Shown here piece by piece: positions 43,243 through 51,241 of a DNA stretch of 64,000 bases. The stretch is from Streptomyces sp. HB132. Lineage in GTDB: Bacteria > Actinomycetota > Actinomycetes > Streptomycetales > Streptomycetaceae. The notes beneath the pieces are model-generated. The model was given only the letters and a program-made list of their open reading frames with translations. It ran no database searches and had not been told where the DNA came from. Where the stretch lies: contig NZ_JAFBGA010000003.1 in assembly GCF_016909575.1 (NCBI RefSeq), positions 62,001 through 126,000 on the forward strand. Direction: 5' to 3'. The position numbers were made by a program, and so were the translations under genes. The first letter of the stretch is position 1. Each line of letters opens with the position of its first letter.

Positions 43243-44177
43243 TTGTTGTCGCCTCCGAACTTGCTCAGGCGCAGATAGACGATCGAGCAGAAGAGGAGGA
43301 TCACGAAGGCGACGGTGGTGAGCGCGGAGGCGTACCCGAAGTCGTGGCCCTCGATGCCTGTGTTGGCGACGTAGAGGGGCAAGGTGGTGGTCTCACCCGC
43401 GGGCCCGCCGCCGGTGAGGGTGTAGAGCAGGTCGACGTTGTTGAACTCCCAGACCCCGCGCAGCAGGGTGGCCAGGATGATCGCGTCGCGCAGGTGCGGG
43501 AGCGTGATGTGGAAGAACTGCCGCAGCCGGCCGGCGCCGTCCACCGACGCCGCTTCGTACAGCTCCTTGGAGACGGACTGCAGGTCGGCGAGGATGAGGA
43601 TGGCGAAGAAGGGGACTCCGCGCCAGAGTTCGGAGACGGTGGCGGCCCAGAAGACGGTCCCGGTGTCGGAGAGGACCGAGGTGCCGTACTCACCGATGCC
43701 GGCGTCCGCGAGGTAGCGGCTGAAGCCGGTCGAGGAGTTGTAGAGCAGGATCCAGATGGTGCTGGTCAGCACGCCGGAGACGGCCCAGGGCGAGAAGACC
43801 ATGGCGCGCGATATGCCGCGGCCGATGAAGGTCTGGTTGACGATCAGCGCGAGGGCGAGGCCGAGTGCGAGCTGCAGCGTCACCTGGGTGAAGACCCACT
43901 GGGCGCTGAAGCCGAGCGTCGGCCAGAACTGCTCGTCCTCGGTGAAGATCCGGGTGAAGTTGTCGAGGCCGGCGAAGCCGTTCCGCCACGGCTTGGTGAC
44001 GTTGTAGTTCTGCAGGCTGTAGTAGAAGACGCTGACCACCGGATAGGCGATGAAGCCCAGCATCAGCAGGCCCGCGGGCGCGATCAGCAGATACGGCAGA
44101 CGGCGGGGGGTCGCCGAGCGGCGCTTGGGTGCCTGCCCCTTGGGGGGCGGTGTGGCCACGGCTGCGGATTGGGCCAT
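43239..44177 (-). CDS. Sugar ABC transporter permease (MalF-like)
   Basis: 312 residues, about six helices (LPYLLIAPAGLLMLGFIAYP first) and the EAA loop SKELYEAASVDGAGRLRQFF. It is the first gene of the long minus-strand pectin run (44177 down to 32302). The 122 bp upstream hold a LacI-type AAGCGCTT box and an IclR-like motif. Confidence 0.92.
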   Translation of the reverse strand: MAQSAAVATPPPKGQAPKRRSATPRRLPYLLIAPAGLLMLGFIAYPVVSVFYYSLQNYNVTKPWRNGFAGLDNFTRIFTEDEQFWPTLGFSAQWVFTQVTLQLALGLALALIVNQTFIGRGISRAMVFSPWAVSGVLTSTIWILLYNSSTGFSRYLADAGIGEYGTSVLSDTGTVFWAATVSELWRGVPFFAILILADLQSVSKELYEAASVDGAGRLRQFFHITLPHLRDAIILATLLRGVWEFNNVDLLYTLTGGGPAGETTTLPLYVANTGIEGHDFGYASALTTVAFVILLFCSIVYLRLSKFGGDNK

Positions 44178-44232
44178 GACGCGTCTCCGATCTCTGGAAA
44201 GTGCTGGATGTGCCGTTCTTTCGGTGCATGGT

Positions 44233-44246
44233 GCAAGCGCTTACCG
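44233..44246. promoter_or_regulatory. LacI-type box upstream of the pectin ABC operon
   Basis: GCAAGCGCTTACCG contains the perfect 8-bp palindrome AAGCGCTT (44235-44242), a core common to LacI/CcpA-type operators. It is 58 bp upstream of the first permease start. The regulator is unknown; no LacI gene is close by. Confidence 0.45.
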
Positions 44247-44252
44247 CATGCC

Positions 44253-44268
44253 GTTCGGTATTCCGGAC
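44253..44268. promoter_or_regulatory. IclR-like motif upstream of the pectin ABC operon
   Basis: GTTCGGTATTCCGGAC matches the site beside iclR (27112-27127) at 14 of 16 positions, including the exact 11-mer GTTCGGTATTC. It is 76 bp upstream of the permease start and 32 bp from the 3' end of the dehydratase gene. Confidence 0.5.
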
Positions 44269-44299
44269 GGGGCGGCGCGCTGAATGCTGTTCGCCCGGT

Positions 44300-46045
44300 T
44301 CAGCCCGCGTACGGGTCGGGCACCTCTCCCTGGCGGGCGAGGAACGTGAAGTCGCAGCCGGTGTCGGCCTGGGTGATCTGGTCCTGGTAGAGCGCCCCGT
44401 AGCCGCGCCCGTAGCGGGCGGGCGGTTCGGTCCACCGGGACCTGCGGAGCTCCAGCTCCTCGTCGGACACGTCGAGGTGGAGGAGCCGTGCCTCGACGTC
44501 CAGCGTGATCAGGTCACCGGTGCGGACCAGGGCGAGCGGTCCGCCGACGAAGGACTCGGGTGCGATGTGCAGGACGCAGGCTCCGTAACTGGTGCCGCTC
44601 ATGCGGGCGTCGGAGAGCCGGACCATGTCCCGTACGCCCTGCTTCAGCAGGTAGTCCGGGATCGGCAGCATGCCGTACTCGGGCATGCCGGGGCCGCCCT
44701 TGGGGCCGGCGTTGCGGAGTACCAGCACGTGGTCCGGTGTGATGGCCAGGGCCGGGTCGTTGATGGTGCGCTGAAGCTCCTTGTAGTCGTCGAAGACGAC
44801 CGCGGGCCCGGTGTGGCGCAGCAGGTGCGGTTCGGCGGCGATGTGCTTGATGACCGCGCCGTCCGGACAGAGGTTGCCGCGCAGGACCGCCACACCACCC
44901 TCCTCGGCCAGCGGGTTGTCGCGCTCCCGGATGACGTCGGTGTTGTGGACGAGCGCCCCGTCGAGCTGTTCACGCATCGTGCCGTGCGTGACGGTGGGCC
45001 GGTCCAGGTGGAGTACGTCGGTGAGCCGGGCCAGGAATCCGGGCAGCCCTCCGGCGAAGTGGAAGTCCTCCATCAGGTACTTGCCGCCGGGGCGGAGGTT
45101 GGCGAGGACGGGCACGGTGCGGGCTATGCGGTCGAAGTCGTCCAGGGTGAGCTTCACCCCGGAGCGGCCCGCCATCGCGATCAGGTGGATGACGGCGTTG
45201 GTCGAGCCGCCGAGCGCGAGCACGGTGGCGACCGCGTCCTCGTAGGCGTCCGCCGTGAGGATCCGCGACAGCTTCAGCTGCTGCCACACCAGTTCGACGA
45301 TGCGGATCCCGGACTGCGCCGCCATCCGGTCGTGACCGGAGTCCACGGCCGGGATGGAGGAGGCTCCCGGCACCGTGACGCCGAGCGCCTCGGCGGCGGC
45401 CGTCAGGGTCGAGGCGGTGCCCATCGTCATGCAGTGGCCAGGAGAGCGGGCGAGCCCGTTCTCCAGCTCGGCCATCTCGCAGTCGCCGATCAGGCCGGCC
45501 CGCTTGTCGTCCCAGTACTTCCACATGTCCGTGCCGGAGCCGAGGACCTCGTTGCGCCAGTGGCCCGGCAGCATCGGCCCGGCGGGCACGAAGACGGTCG
45601 GCAGGTCGACGGAGGCGGCGCCCATCAGGAGCGCGGGCGTCGACTTGTCGCAGCCGCCCAGCAGCACGGCGCCGTCGACGGGGTAGGAGCGCAGCAGCTC
45701 CTCCGTCTCCATCGCCAGCATGTTGCGGTACAGCATCGGGGTGGGCTTCTGGAAGGTCTCCGAGAGTGTGGAGACCGGGAACTCGAGCGGGAAGCCGCCC
45801 GCCTGCCAGACGCCCCGCTTGACCGCCTGCGCCCGCTCGCGCAGGTGGACGTGGCAGGGGTTGATGTCGGACCAGGTGTTGAGGATCGCGATGACCGGCT
45901 TGCCCAGGTGCTCCTCGGGGAGGTAGCCGAGCTGCCGGGTGCGGGCGCGGTGGCTGAACGAGCGGAGGCCGTCCGTGCCGTACCACTGGTGGCTGCGCAG
46001 CTCCTCGGGGGTGATGCGGCGGTCCGCCGCGCCGGTGCCGGTCAC
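44300..46045 (-). CDS. IlvD/Edd-family dehydratase (sugar-acid dehydratase)
   Basis: 581 residues from the GTG at 46045. It is a Fe-S dehydratase of the IlvD/Edd family, sugar-acid branch (arabonate/xylonate/gluconate-type) by length and by motifs. Cluster cysteines are visible: DINPCHVHLRE (C64), LLGGCDKSTPALLMGA (C132) and PGHCMTMGTAST (C205). MRLSDARMSGTSYGACVLH near the C-terminus is also typical. It converts an aldonate or aldarate to a 2-keto-3-deoxy acid. The GTG overlaps the upstream DapA-family gene stop by 4 nt, so the two likely act in sequence. The exact substrate is open: L-arabinonate is plausible, or galactarate from the uronate route. Confidence 0.85.
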   Translation of the reverse strand: MTGTGAADRRITPEELRSHQWYGTDGLRSFSHRARTRQLGYLPEEHLGKPVIAILNTWSDINPCHVHLRERAQAVKRGVWQAGGFPLEFPVSTLSETFQKPTPMLYRNMLAMETEELLRSYPVDGAVLLGGCDKSTPALLMGAASVDLPTVFVPAGPMLPGHWRNEVLGSGTDMWKYWDDKRAGLIGDCEMAELENGLARSPGHCMTMGTASTLTAAAEALGVTVPGASSIPAVDSGHDRMAAQSGIRIVELVWQQLKLSRILTADAYEDAVATVLALGGSTNAVIHLIAMAGRSGVKLTLDDFDRIARTVPVLANLRPGGKYLMEDFHFAGGLPGFLARLTDVLHLDRPTVTHGTMREQLDGALVHNTDVIRERDNPLAEEGGVAVLRGNLCPDGAVIKHIAAEPHLLRHTGPAVVFDDYKELQRTINDPALAITPDHVLVLRNAGPKGGPGMPEYGMLPIPDYLLKQGVRDMVRLSDARMSGTSYGACVLHIAPESFVGGPLALVRTGDLITLDVEARLLHLDVSDEELELRRSRWTEPPARYGRGYGALYQDQITQADTGCDFTFLARQGEVPDPYAG

Positions 46046-46998
46046 ATCGACCACCCGGCGACCAGGCTCGCGACCTCGGCGCGCTGCTCCTCGGGGAGTT
46101 CCCGGCTCGGTGCGCGTACGTCGCGTCGGCAGAGGCCGAGGGAGGCCAGGGCCTCCTTGACGACGGTCACGTTGTTGGCGGACTGCCGGTCGGCGCGCAG
46201 GTCCTCGAAGCGGCGGATCTGCTCCCAGACCTTCATCGCCGCGAGGTAGTCGCCCGCCCGCAGCGCCTCCAGCATGGCAAGCGATACACCGGGGGCGACG
46301 TTGACGAGTCCGGAGGTGAAGCCGGTGGCGCCGGTGGCGAAGTAGGAGGGGGCGTACAGCTCGGCGAGGCCGGCGACCCACACGAACCGCTCCAGTCCGG
46401 CGTCCCGGGCGAACGCCCCGAAGCGGGCGGCGTCGGGGACGGCGTACTTCACGCCGATGACGTTGGGGCAGCTGTCGGCGAGCTCGGCGAGGCGCTCCCC
46501 GGCGAGCAGCGGGTTGCGGATGTACGGCACGACTCCGAGCTCGGGGACGGCCTCGGCGATGGCCCGGTGGTAGTCGATCCAGCCGTCCTGCGAGACGTAG
46601 GGGTGGACCGGCTGGTGCACCATCACCGCCTCGGCGCCGATATCCCTGGCGTGCCGGGCGGTGGCGACGGCGGTCGGTACGTCGTGCCCGACCCCCACCA
46701 GGACGGTGGCGCGGCCACCGGCGACCTCGGCGGTGAGCTCGGTGACGGTACGCCGCTCGTCGGGGGTGAGCGCGTAGAACTCACCGGTGTTGCCGTTCGG
46801 GGTGACGATGCGGACACCGCCGTCGAGCAGCCGTCGCAGCAGGGCGCGGTGCGCCGGGACGTCGATGGTGCCGTCCTCGGCGAACGGGGTCACCGGGATC
46901 GCCACTACGTCTGCGAGGGCCGCCTTCAGCGGGGAGAAGTCCATGCGGACTGACCTTTCGTCGAGGTGCTGGTGATCCGTGTCCAGCTGGTGGTTCAC
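46042..46998 (-). CDS. DapA-family (dihydrodipicolinate synthase-like) aldolase/dehydratase
   Basis: 318 residues of the class I aldolase-like DHDPS family with the Schiff-base lysine in NVIGVKYAVPD (about K184), tyrosine in GVVPYIRNP (about Y159) and PNGNTGEFYALTPDERR in the substrate loop. It is not the lysine-pathway DapA (that candidate is at 58658). Coupled by 4 nt to the IlvD/Edd dehydratase, it is likely to act on the 2-keto-3-deoxy product, as a dehydratase to alpha-ketoglutarate semialdehyde or as an aldolase. The GTG at 46998 overlaps the GntR gene stop; ATG 46944 with AAAGG upstream is an alternative start. Confidence 0.82.
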   Translation of the reverse strand: MNHQLDTDHQHLDERSVRMDFSPLKAALADVVAIPVTPFAEDGTIDVPAHRALLRRLLDGGVRIVTPNGNTGEFYALTPDERRTVTELTAEVAGGRATVLVGVGHDVPTAVATARHARDIGAEAVMVHQPVHPYVSQDGWIDYHRAIAEAVPELGVVPYIRNPLLAGERLAELADSCPNVIGVKYAVPDAARFGAFARDAGLERFVWVAGLAELYAPSYFATGATGFTSGLVNVAPGVSLAMLEALRAGDYLAAMKVWEQIRRFEDLRADRQSANNVTVVKEALASLGLCRRDVRAPSRELPEEQRAEVASLVAGWSM

Positions 46999-47651
46999 GC
47001 CGTGTCACCCCCGTCTTCTTCGTCGGGGAAGGCACGGCGTACGAACGATGCGATGTGGTCGTGCAGGGCACCTGCGGCGGCTTCCGCGTCGTCGGCGAGA
47101 GCGAGCCGCAGGATCTCGCGGTGCTCCGCCGCCTCGCGTTCCCAGGTGGGGATGGCCGTCCAGGCCACGGTCGACACGAGTGCCGCCTGGTCGCGGATCT
47201 CGTCGAGCATCCGGGCGAGCAGCGGGTTGCCGCAGGGCAGGTAGAGGGCCCGGTGGAAGTCCCGGTTGGCGAGCGACCGGTCCGCCTTGTCGATCGCCGA
47301 GTCGGCGCGTTCCAGGGCCTCCTGGGCCGCTTCCAGCGAGCTCTTGCGGGTGATCGAGCGGCGCAGCGCCTCGGGCTCGAGGAGCAGGCGCACGTCGTAC
47401 ACCTCCCGCGCCATGGTCGCGTCCACGAGCCGTACGGTGGCACCCTTGTACTGGCTCATGACCACGAGCCCGGTACCGGCGAGCGTCTTCAGCGCCTCAC
47501 GTACGGGTGTCTTGGACACCCCGAACTGCGCGGCGAGTTCGGTCTCCACGAGCGCCTGACCGGGCTTCAGCTGCGCGGTGAGGATCGCGTGCTTGATCGC
47601 CTCCAGCACGTACTGGGTCCTGGACGGAATCGGGGCAGGCGCAAAGGTCAT
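46995..47651 (-). CDS. GntR-family transcriptional regulator (FadR/FCD type)
   Basis: 218 residues: winged helix at the N-terminus (QYVLEAIKHAILTAQLKPGQ, then ALVETELAAQFGVSKTPVRE) and an all-helical FCD domain (EVYDVRLLLEPEALRRSI, DFHRALYLPCGNPLLARML) with histidines for metal or acid-ligand binding. It is the first gene of a GntR-DapA-like-IlvD/Edd transcript with 4-nt overlaps. Two palindromes 35-57 nt upstream are candidate operators. The effector is probably a sugar acid of the pathway it heads. Confidence 0.88.
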   Translation of the reverse strand: MTFAPAPIPSRTQYVLEAIKHAILTAQLKPGQALVETELAAQFGVSKTPVREALKTLAGTGLVVMSQYKGATVRLVDATMAREVYDVRLLLEPEALRRSITRKSSLEAAQEALERADSAIDKADRSLANRDFHRALYLPCGNPLLARMLDEIRDQAALVSTVAWTAIPTWEREAAEHREILRLALADDAEAAAGALHDHIASFVRRAFPDEEDGGDTA

Positions 47652-47685
47652 GGGTGAAGAGCTCTCGCATCTCGCGTATGGCGTC

Positions 47686-47708
47686 TCATATATGACGTAC
47701 GAAGTACG
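47686..47708. promoter_or_regulatory. Candidate operators of the GntR regulator
   Basis: Two adjacent palindromes lie upstream of the GntR start: TCATATATGA (47686-47695, perfect) and CGTAC-GAA-GTACG (47696-47708, perfect arms). The A/T-rich first one stands out in this GC-rich sequence. Autoregulation is the simplest reading. Confidence 0.5.
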
Positions 47709-47886
47709 ACGCGATGAAGCTAGAGCGGTGGGAATGTTTCGTCAACGCTTCTGGCGAAAGAAGTTCGGCGAACGCGGAACCGTGACGCTCCCGGGGCGCC
47801 CGCGCGGCGCCCGGGACGCGAACGGCGCAGGCCCCCGGCCGCTCGCCGGGGACCTGCGCTTCTGGGGGGCGCCGGGCGCCCGGGGA

Positions 47887-49074
47887 TCAGCCGCCGCGGA
47901 CGGCTGCCAGGGCCTTCGTGACGGCGTCCAGGTCCGGCCCGGAGGCCAGGCCCGCATGGTAGAGGCGCAGTTCGTTCGCGCCGAGCGAGGCCGCGTGCGC
48001 GGCGTCCCGCGCCAGCGTGCCGGGGCTGCCGCCCATGCCGGTGACCACGTTGAAGTTCGCGGCCAGCACCCCGGACAGTCCGGCGAACGGCCCGAGCACC
48101 GCCTCACGTGCCGCGTCGCCGCCGGTGCAGGGCAGCACGACACCGTCCGCGGCGGCCAGGATGTGGGCGGGATCCGTCCCGACGTTGGCGCCGGTGCGGT
48201 GGGGGGCCGGGTCGGCGTGCAGCAGGACCTGGAAGCCCGGTGCCGGTGCCGCCGCGGCGCGGACGGCGGCCACGGCGGCCTCCTGGAGGCCCCTGGCGAC
48301 CTGCCGGCGCCACCGCAGGGTGGCGTCGGCCAGGCCGGCGCCGAGCAGTTCCTCCACCCCGGCCCATCCCTGCCCGCCGGAACCGGATTCGGCCCAGACT
48401 GGTTCCAGGGCGTGGCGCACGGCGGCGCGCAGCTCCTCGGCGTCCAGCCCGACACCGGCGTATCCGGCCCGGCAGTCCCCGCAGAAGCAGAGGGACATCA
48501 GGTACTGCGCCGCGTCCCCGAGGGCGACCCCGGAGACCTTGTCGTGGGCGTGCAGATGGGCGAAGCCGTACCAGCCGCACGACTCCAGCTCGGTGCCCGA
48601 CGTTCCAGGGCGCACGGCCGCCTCCGCCGCCAGGTCCACCAGGTAGGCGTGGACGGCGGGCCGCGCGATGCAGGGCGCCCAGGGGTAGCGGTCGCCGTAG
48701 GCGTTGACGACGGAGGTGTCCGGATGCTCCGCGCCGAGGCGGGAGTTGTGCGCGAGGACCACCCACGAGTGCACCTGGAGGCCGGCGCCCGCCAGGGCCT
48801 CGGCGGCCTCGGCGTACGGGTCCTCCCCCGCCACCCAGGACTGGGTGCGGGGCCGCAGCTCACGCCCCGCCCAGCGCGTGGCGTCGGGCGGGTAGAGCAC
48901 CGCCGCGTGCTCGGCGGTGACGATCCGGCGGCCGGGGTGGCGCGGAGTCAGGGCCCGGGTGGAGTGGTAGGCGGAGGCCAGCGTCACCTGCTGGACGCCG
49001 AGACCCGCGAGGCGGTCCGCGGCGCCCGGGTCCCCCACGACGTCCCAGGGGTAGAGGAAGGCGGAGGCTTTCAC
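47887..49074 (-). CDS. Protein of unknown function coupled to KdgD
   Basis: 395 residues, cytoplasmic, alanine-rich. I do not recognise a named family with confidence. The pattern of alternating strands and helices, the start MKASAFLYPWDVVGDPGAAD, and segments such as VHSWVVLAHNSRLGAEHPD look like a TIM-barrel, perhaps glycoside-hydrolase-like, protein. Possible metal or cysteine site: SLCFCGDCRAGY at about 195-206, with HLHAHDK just before it. Its start overlaps the stop of the upstream kdgD-like gene by 4 nt, so it probably takes part in uronate breakdown. What step it performs cannot be told from the sequence. Confidence 0.6.
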   Translation of the reverse strand: MKASAFLYPWDVVGDPGAADRLAGLGVQQVTLASAYHSTRALTPRHPGRRIVTAEHAAVLYPPDATRWAGRELRPRTQSWVAGEDPYAEAAEALAGAGLQVHSWVVLAHNSRLGAEHPDTSVVNAYGDRYPWAPCIARPAVHAYLVDLAAEAAVRPGTSGTELESCGWYGFAHLHAHDKVSGVALGDAAQYLMSLCFCGDCRAGYAGVGLDAEELRAAVRHALEPVWAESGSGGQGWAGVEELLGAGLADATLRWRRQVARGLQEAAVAAVRAAAAPAPGFQVLLHADPAPHRTGANVGTDPAHILAAADGVVLPCTGGDAAREAVLGPFAGLSGVLAANFNVVTGMGGSPGTLARDAAHAASLGANELRLYHAGLASGPDLDAVTKALAAVRGG

Positions 49075-50027
49075 CTGACGTCCCCCGCGTGCTTCTCCAG
49101 CAGCGCGCGTCCGGCGGCGATGATCGCGGCCAGCTCCTCGACGTGCGCGGCCGGGGGCTCGGTGAGCGGGGTGCGCACCGGGCCGACCTCCAGGCCTTCG
49201 AGCCGGACGGCTGCCTTGACGAGCGACACCGCGTAGCCGCGGCCCTTGTCCCTCAGTTCGACGAGCGGCCGGTAGAAGTGGTCGAGCAGCGCGTTGACCA
49301 GGCCGTCGTCGCCCGACTCCAGAGCCCGGTAGAAGGCGAGGGCGATGTCGGGGGCGAAGGCGAACACGGCGGAGGAGTAGAGCGTGACGCCGATGCCCCG
49401 GTAGGCGAGCCCGGTGAGCTCGGCGGTGGGCAGCCCGTTGAAGTAGAGGAAGTCCTCGCCCGGAAGCGCGGTGCGCACGGCGCTGACGATGCGCTGCATC
49501 CGGTCGAGGTCGCCGTGGCCGTCCTTGAGTCCGATGATCCCGGGGGTCCGGGCCAGTGCGACGACGGTCTCCGGGGTGAAGAGCACGTTGTCCCGCTGGT
49601 AGACGATGGTCTCCAGCGAGGTGGCGGCGGCGAGGGCGGCGTAGTGGGCCAGCAGCCCCTCCTGGCCGGCGACGACGAGGTAGGGCGGCATGGCGAGGAG
49701 ACCGTCCGCTCCCGCCTCCTCCGCGATCTTCGCGTACTGGACCGCGAGCGCGGTGCCGTAGCCGGCACCGGCGACGACGGGCACCTGCCCCGCGGCCTCC
49801 TCGACGGCCGCCCGGACGACGGTCCGGAACTCGTCCGGGGCCAGGGCGTGGAACTCGCCGGTACCGCAGCAGGCGAAGACGGCTGCGGCCCCGGCGTCGA
49901 TCCCCTTGCGCACGTGCGCGCGGAAGACGTCGGGGTCGACGGCGCCGTCAGGCCCGTAGGCGGTGACGGGGAAGAAGAGCGGCCCGGCGACATCGGTGAG
50001 TCGGGCGGCAAGGGGGGCTGAGGTCAC
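49071..50027 (-). CDS. kdgD: 5-dehydro-4-deoxyglucarate dehydratase
   Basis: 318 residues from GTG 50027 (CAGGGAG upstream). DHDPS-family dehydratase/decarboxylase with Schiff-base lysine in IIGLKDGHGDLDRMQRI (K168), Tyr143 (TIVYQRDNVLF) and CCGTGEFHALAPDEF in the substrate loop, the pattern of KdgD. It turns 5-dehydro-4-deoxyglucarate into alpha-ketoglutarate semialdehyde plus CO2 and water. It is divergent from a uronate dehydrogenase gene across a control region, and the product would be oxidised by the dehydrogenase at 25552. An uncharacterised gene overlaps its stop. Confidence 0.87.
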   Translation of the reverse strand: MTSAPLAARLTDVAGPLFFPVTAYGPDGAVDPDVFRAHVRKGIDAGAAAVFACCGTGEFHALAPDEFRTVVRAAVEEAAGQVPVVAGAGYGTALAVQYAKIAEEAGADGLLAMPPYLVVAGQEGLLAHYAALAAATSLETIVYQRDNVLFTPETVVALARTPGIIGLKDGHGDLDRMQRIVSAVRTALPGEDFLYFNGLPTAELTGLAYRGIGVTLYSSAVFAFAPDIALAFYRALESGDDGLVNALLDHFYRPLVELRDKGRGYAVSLVKAAVRLEGLEVGPVRTPLTEPPAAHVEELAAIIAAGRALLEKHAGDVR

Positions 50028-50371
50028 GGGCGCTCCCTGGGCAGATCCAGCGTGCACAATTATGATCGGTGTCCATATTTCTGAACGCCGCCACGCTAAG
50101 CCAGTCGCGCGGCGCCGGTCAAGAGACGAACAGCCAACCCCGAGGCGGAGCGACCCACATGGAGCGACACTTGACGGAGCCCGCCACGAGTTCTTAGCTT
50201 GTCCACGCATGTGAATGCCGACCACGCAGTTGCCGCACCGGGCGGTTGCGTGACATCTGCGTGCCACGCGTACCTTGCCGTCCGCACATCCGGCCCCGCG
50301 CAGCACAGCACCGTCCGCGCACACCGCGTGCGCGCCCTGAGCACCTGCGCCCGCACCGAGGAGATCCCCGT
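50028..50371. other. Divergent control region of kdgD and uronate dehydrogenase
   Basis: A 344-bp non-coding region with promoters expected in both directions. It contains an A/T-rich patch (50058-50080) and an IclR-like motif near kdgD. A GAGGAGA ribosome site stands at 50358-50364 before the uronate dehydrogenase ATG. Confidence 0.5.
50071..50086. promoter_or_regulatory. IclR-like motif upstream of kdgD
   Basis: GTCCATATTTCTGAAC matches the iclR-proximal site (27112) at 11 of 16 positions, keeping the TTCTGAAC-type right half. It is 44 bp upstream of the kdgD start. Confidence 0.4.
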
Positions 50372-51181
50372 ATGCCCGCTCCCCGCACCGTCCTGCTCAC
50401 CGGCGCCGCCGGCGGCCTCGGCACCCTGATGCGGGGGCTGCTCCCCGCGTACGGCTACGACCTCCGGCTCCTCGACCTCACCCCCATCGAGGGCGAACCG
50501 GACGCCGTCACCGCCGACCTCGGCGACAAGGACGCGCTGCGGGAGGCCGTGCGGGGGGTCGACGCGGTCATCCACCTCGCGGGCATCTCCCTGGAGGCCC
50601 CGTTCGACAAGATCCTGCGCTCCAACATCGAGGGCACCTACAACCTCTACGAGGCCGCGCGCGAGGAGGGCGTCGGGCGCATCGTGTTCGCGTCCTCCAA
50701 CCACGCCATCGGCTACACCCCGCGCCCCCTCGCCGGCGACCCGCTGATCCCCGTCGACACGCCCCGGCGCCCCGACACCTTCTACGGCCTGTCGAAGTCC
50801 TTCGGCGAGGACCTCGCGCAGTTCTACTGGGACAAGCACGGCATGGAGACCGTCTCCGTGCGCATCGGCTCCTGCTTCATGGAGCCGACGTCCGTACGGA
50901 TGCTCTCCGTCTGGATGAGCCCCGGCGACGGAGCGCGCCTCCTCCACGCGGCCCTCACCGCCGAGGACGTGCAGCACACCGTGGTGTACGGCTCCTCCGA
51001 CAACACCCGTCTCTGGTGGGACCTGACGACGGCCCGCTCCCTCGGATACGAACCGCAGGACGACTCCGAGCAGTACGCGGACAAGCTCGTCGCCGAGCAC
51101 GGCGAGCTGGACCCCGAGAATCCCGACCACGCCCACCTCGGCGGCCACTTCGTCACGGACCCGCCGATCTGGCCCTATTAG
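50372..51181 (+). CDS. udh: NAD-dependent uronate dehydrogenase-like epimerase/dehydratase family protein
   Basis: 269 residues, extended short-chain dehydrogenase fold. The Rossmann motif is VLLTGAAGGLGTLM (8-20); the catalytic Tyr138-x-x-x-Lys142 is in TFYGLSKSFGEDL, with the serine in VFASSNHAIGY (about 109). These motifs, the length and the NHAIGYTPRP segment fit uronate dehydrogenases, which oxidise galacturonate or glucuronate to the aldaro-lactone with NAD. ATG 50372 follows GAGGAGA. It is divergent from kdgD, completing two steps of the oxidative uronate route. The aldarate dehydratase between them is not obvious in the window. Confidence 0.82.
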   Translation: MPAPRTVLLTGAAGGLGTLMRGLLPAYGYDLRLLDLTPIEGEPDAVTADLGDKDALREAVRGVDAVIHLAGISLEAPFDKILRSNIEGTYNLYEAAREEGVGRIVFASSNHAIGYTPRPLAGDPLIPVDTPRRPDTFYGLSKSFGEDLAQFYWDKHGMETVSVRIGSCFMEPTSVRMLSVWMSPGDGARLLHAALTAEDVQHTVVYGSSDNTRLWWDLTTARSLGYEPQDDSEQYADKLVAEHGELDPENPDHAHLGGHFVTDPPIWPY

Positions 51182-51241
51182 GCCGTGTCCACGGAGTCCC
51201 CGCCCGCCCCGCGCGATGCCCGGGGCCGCGGACGCACGGCT

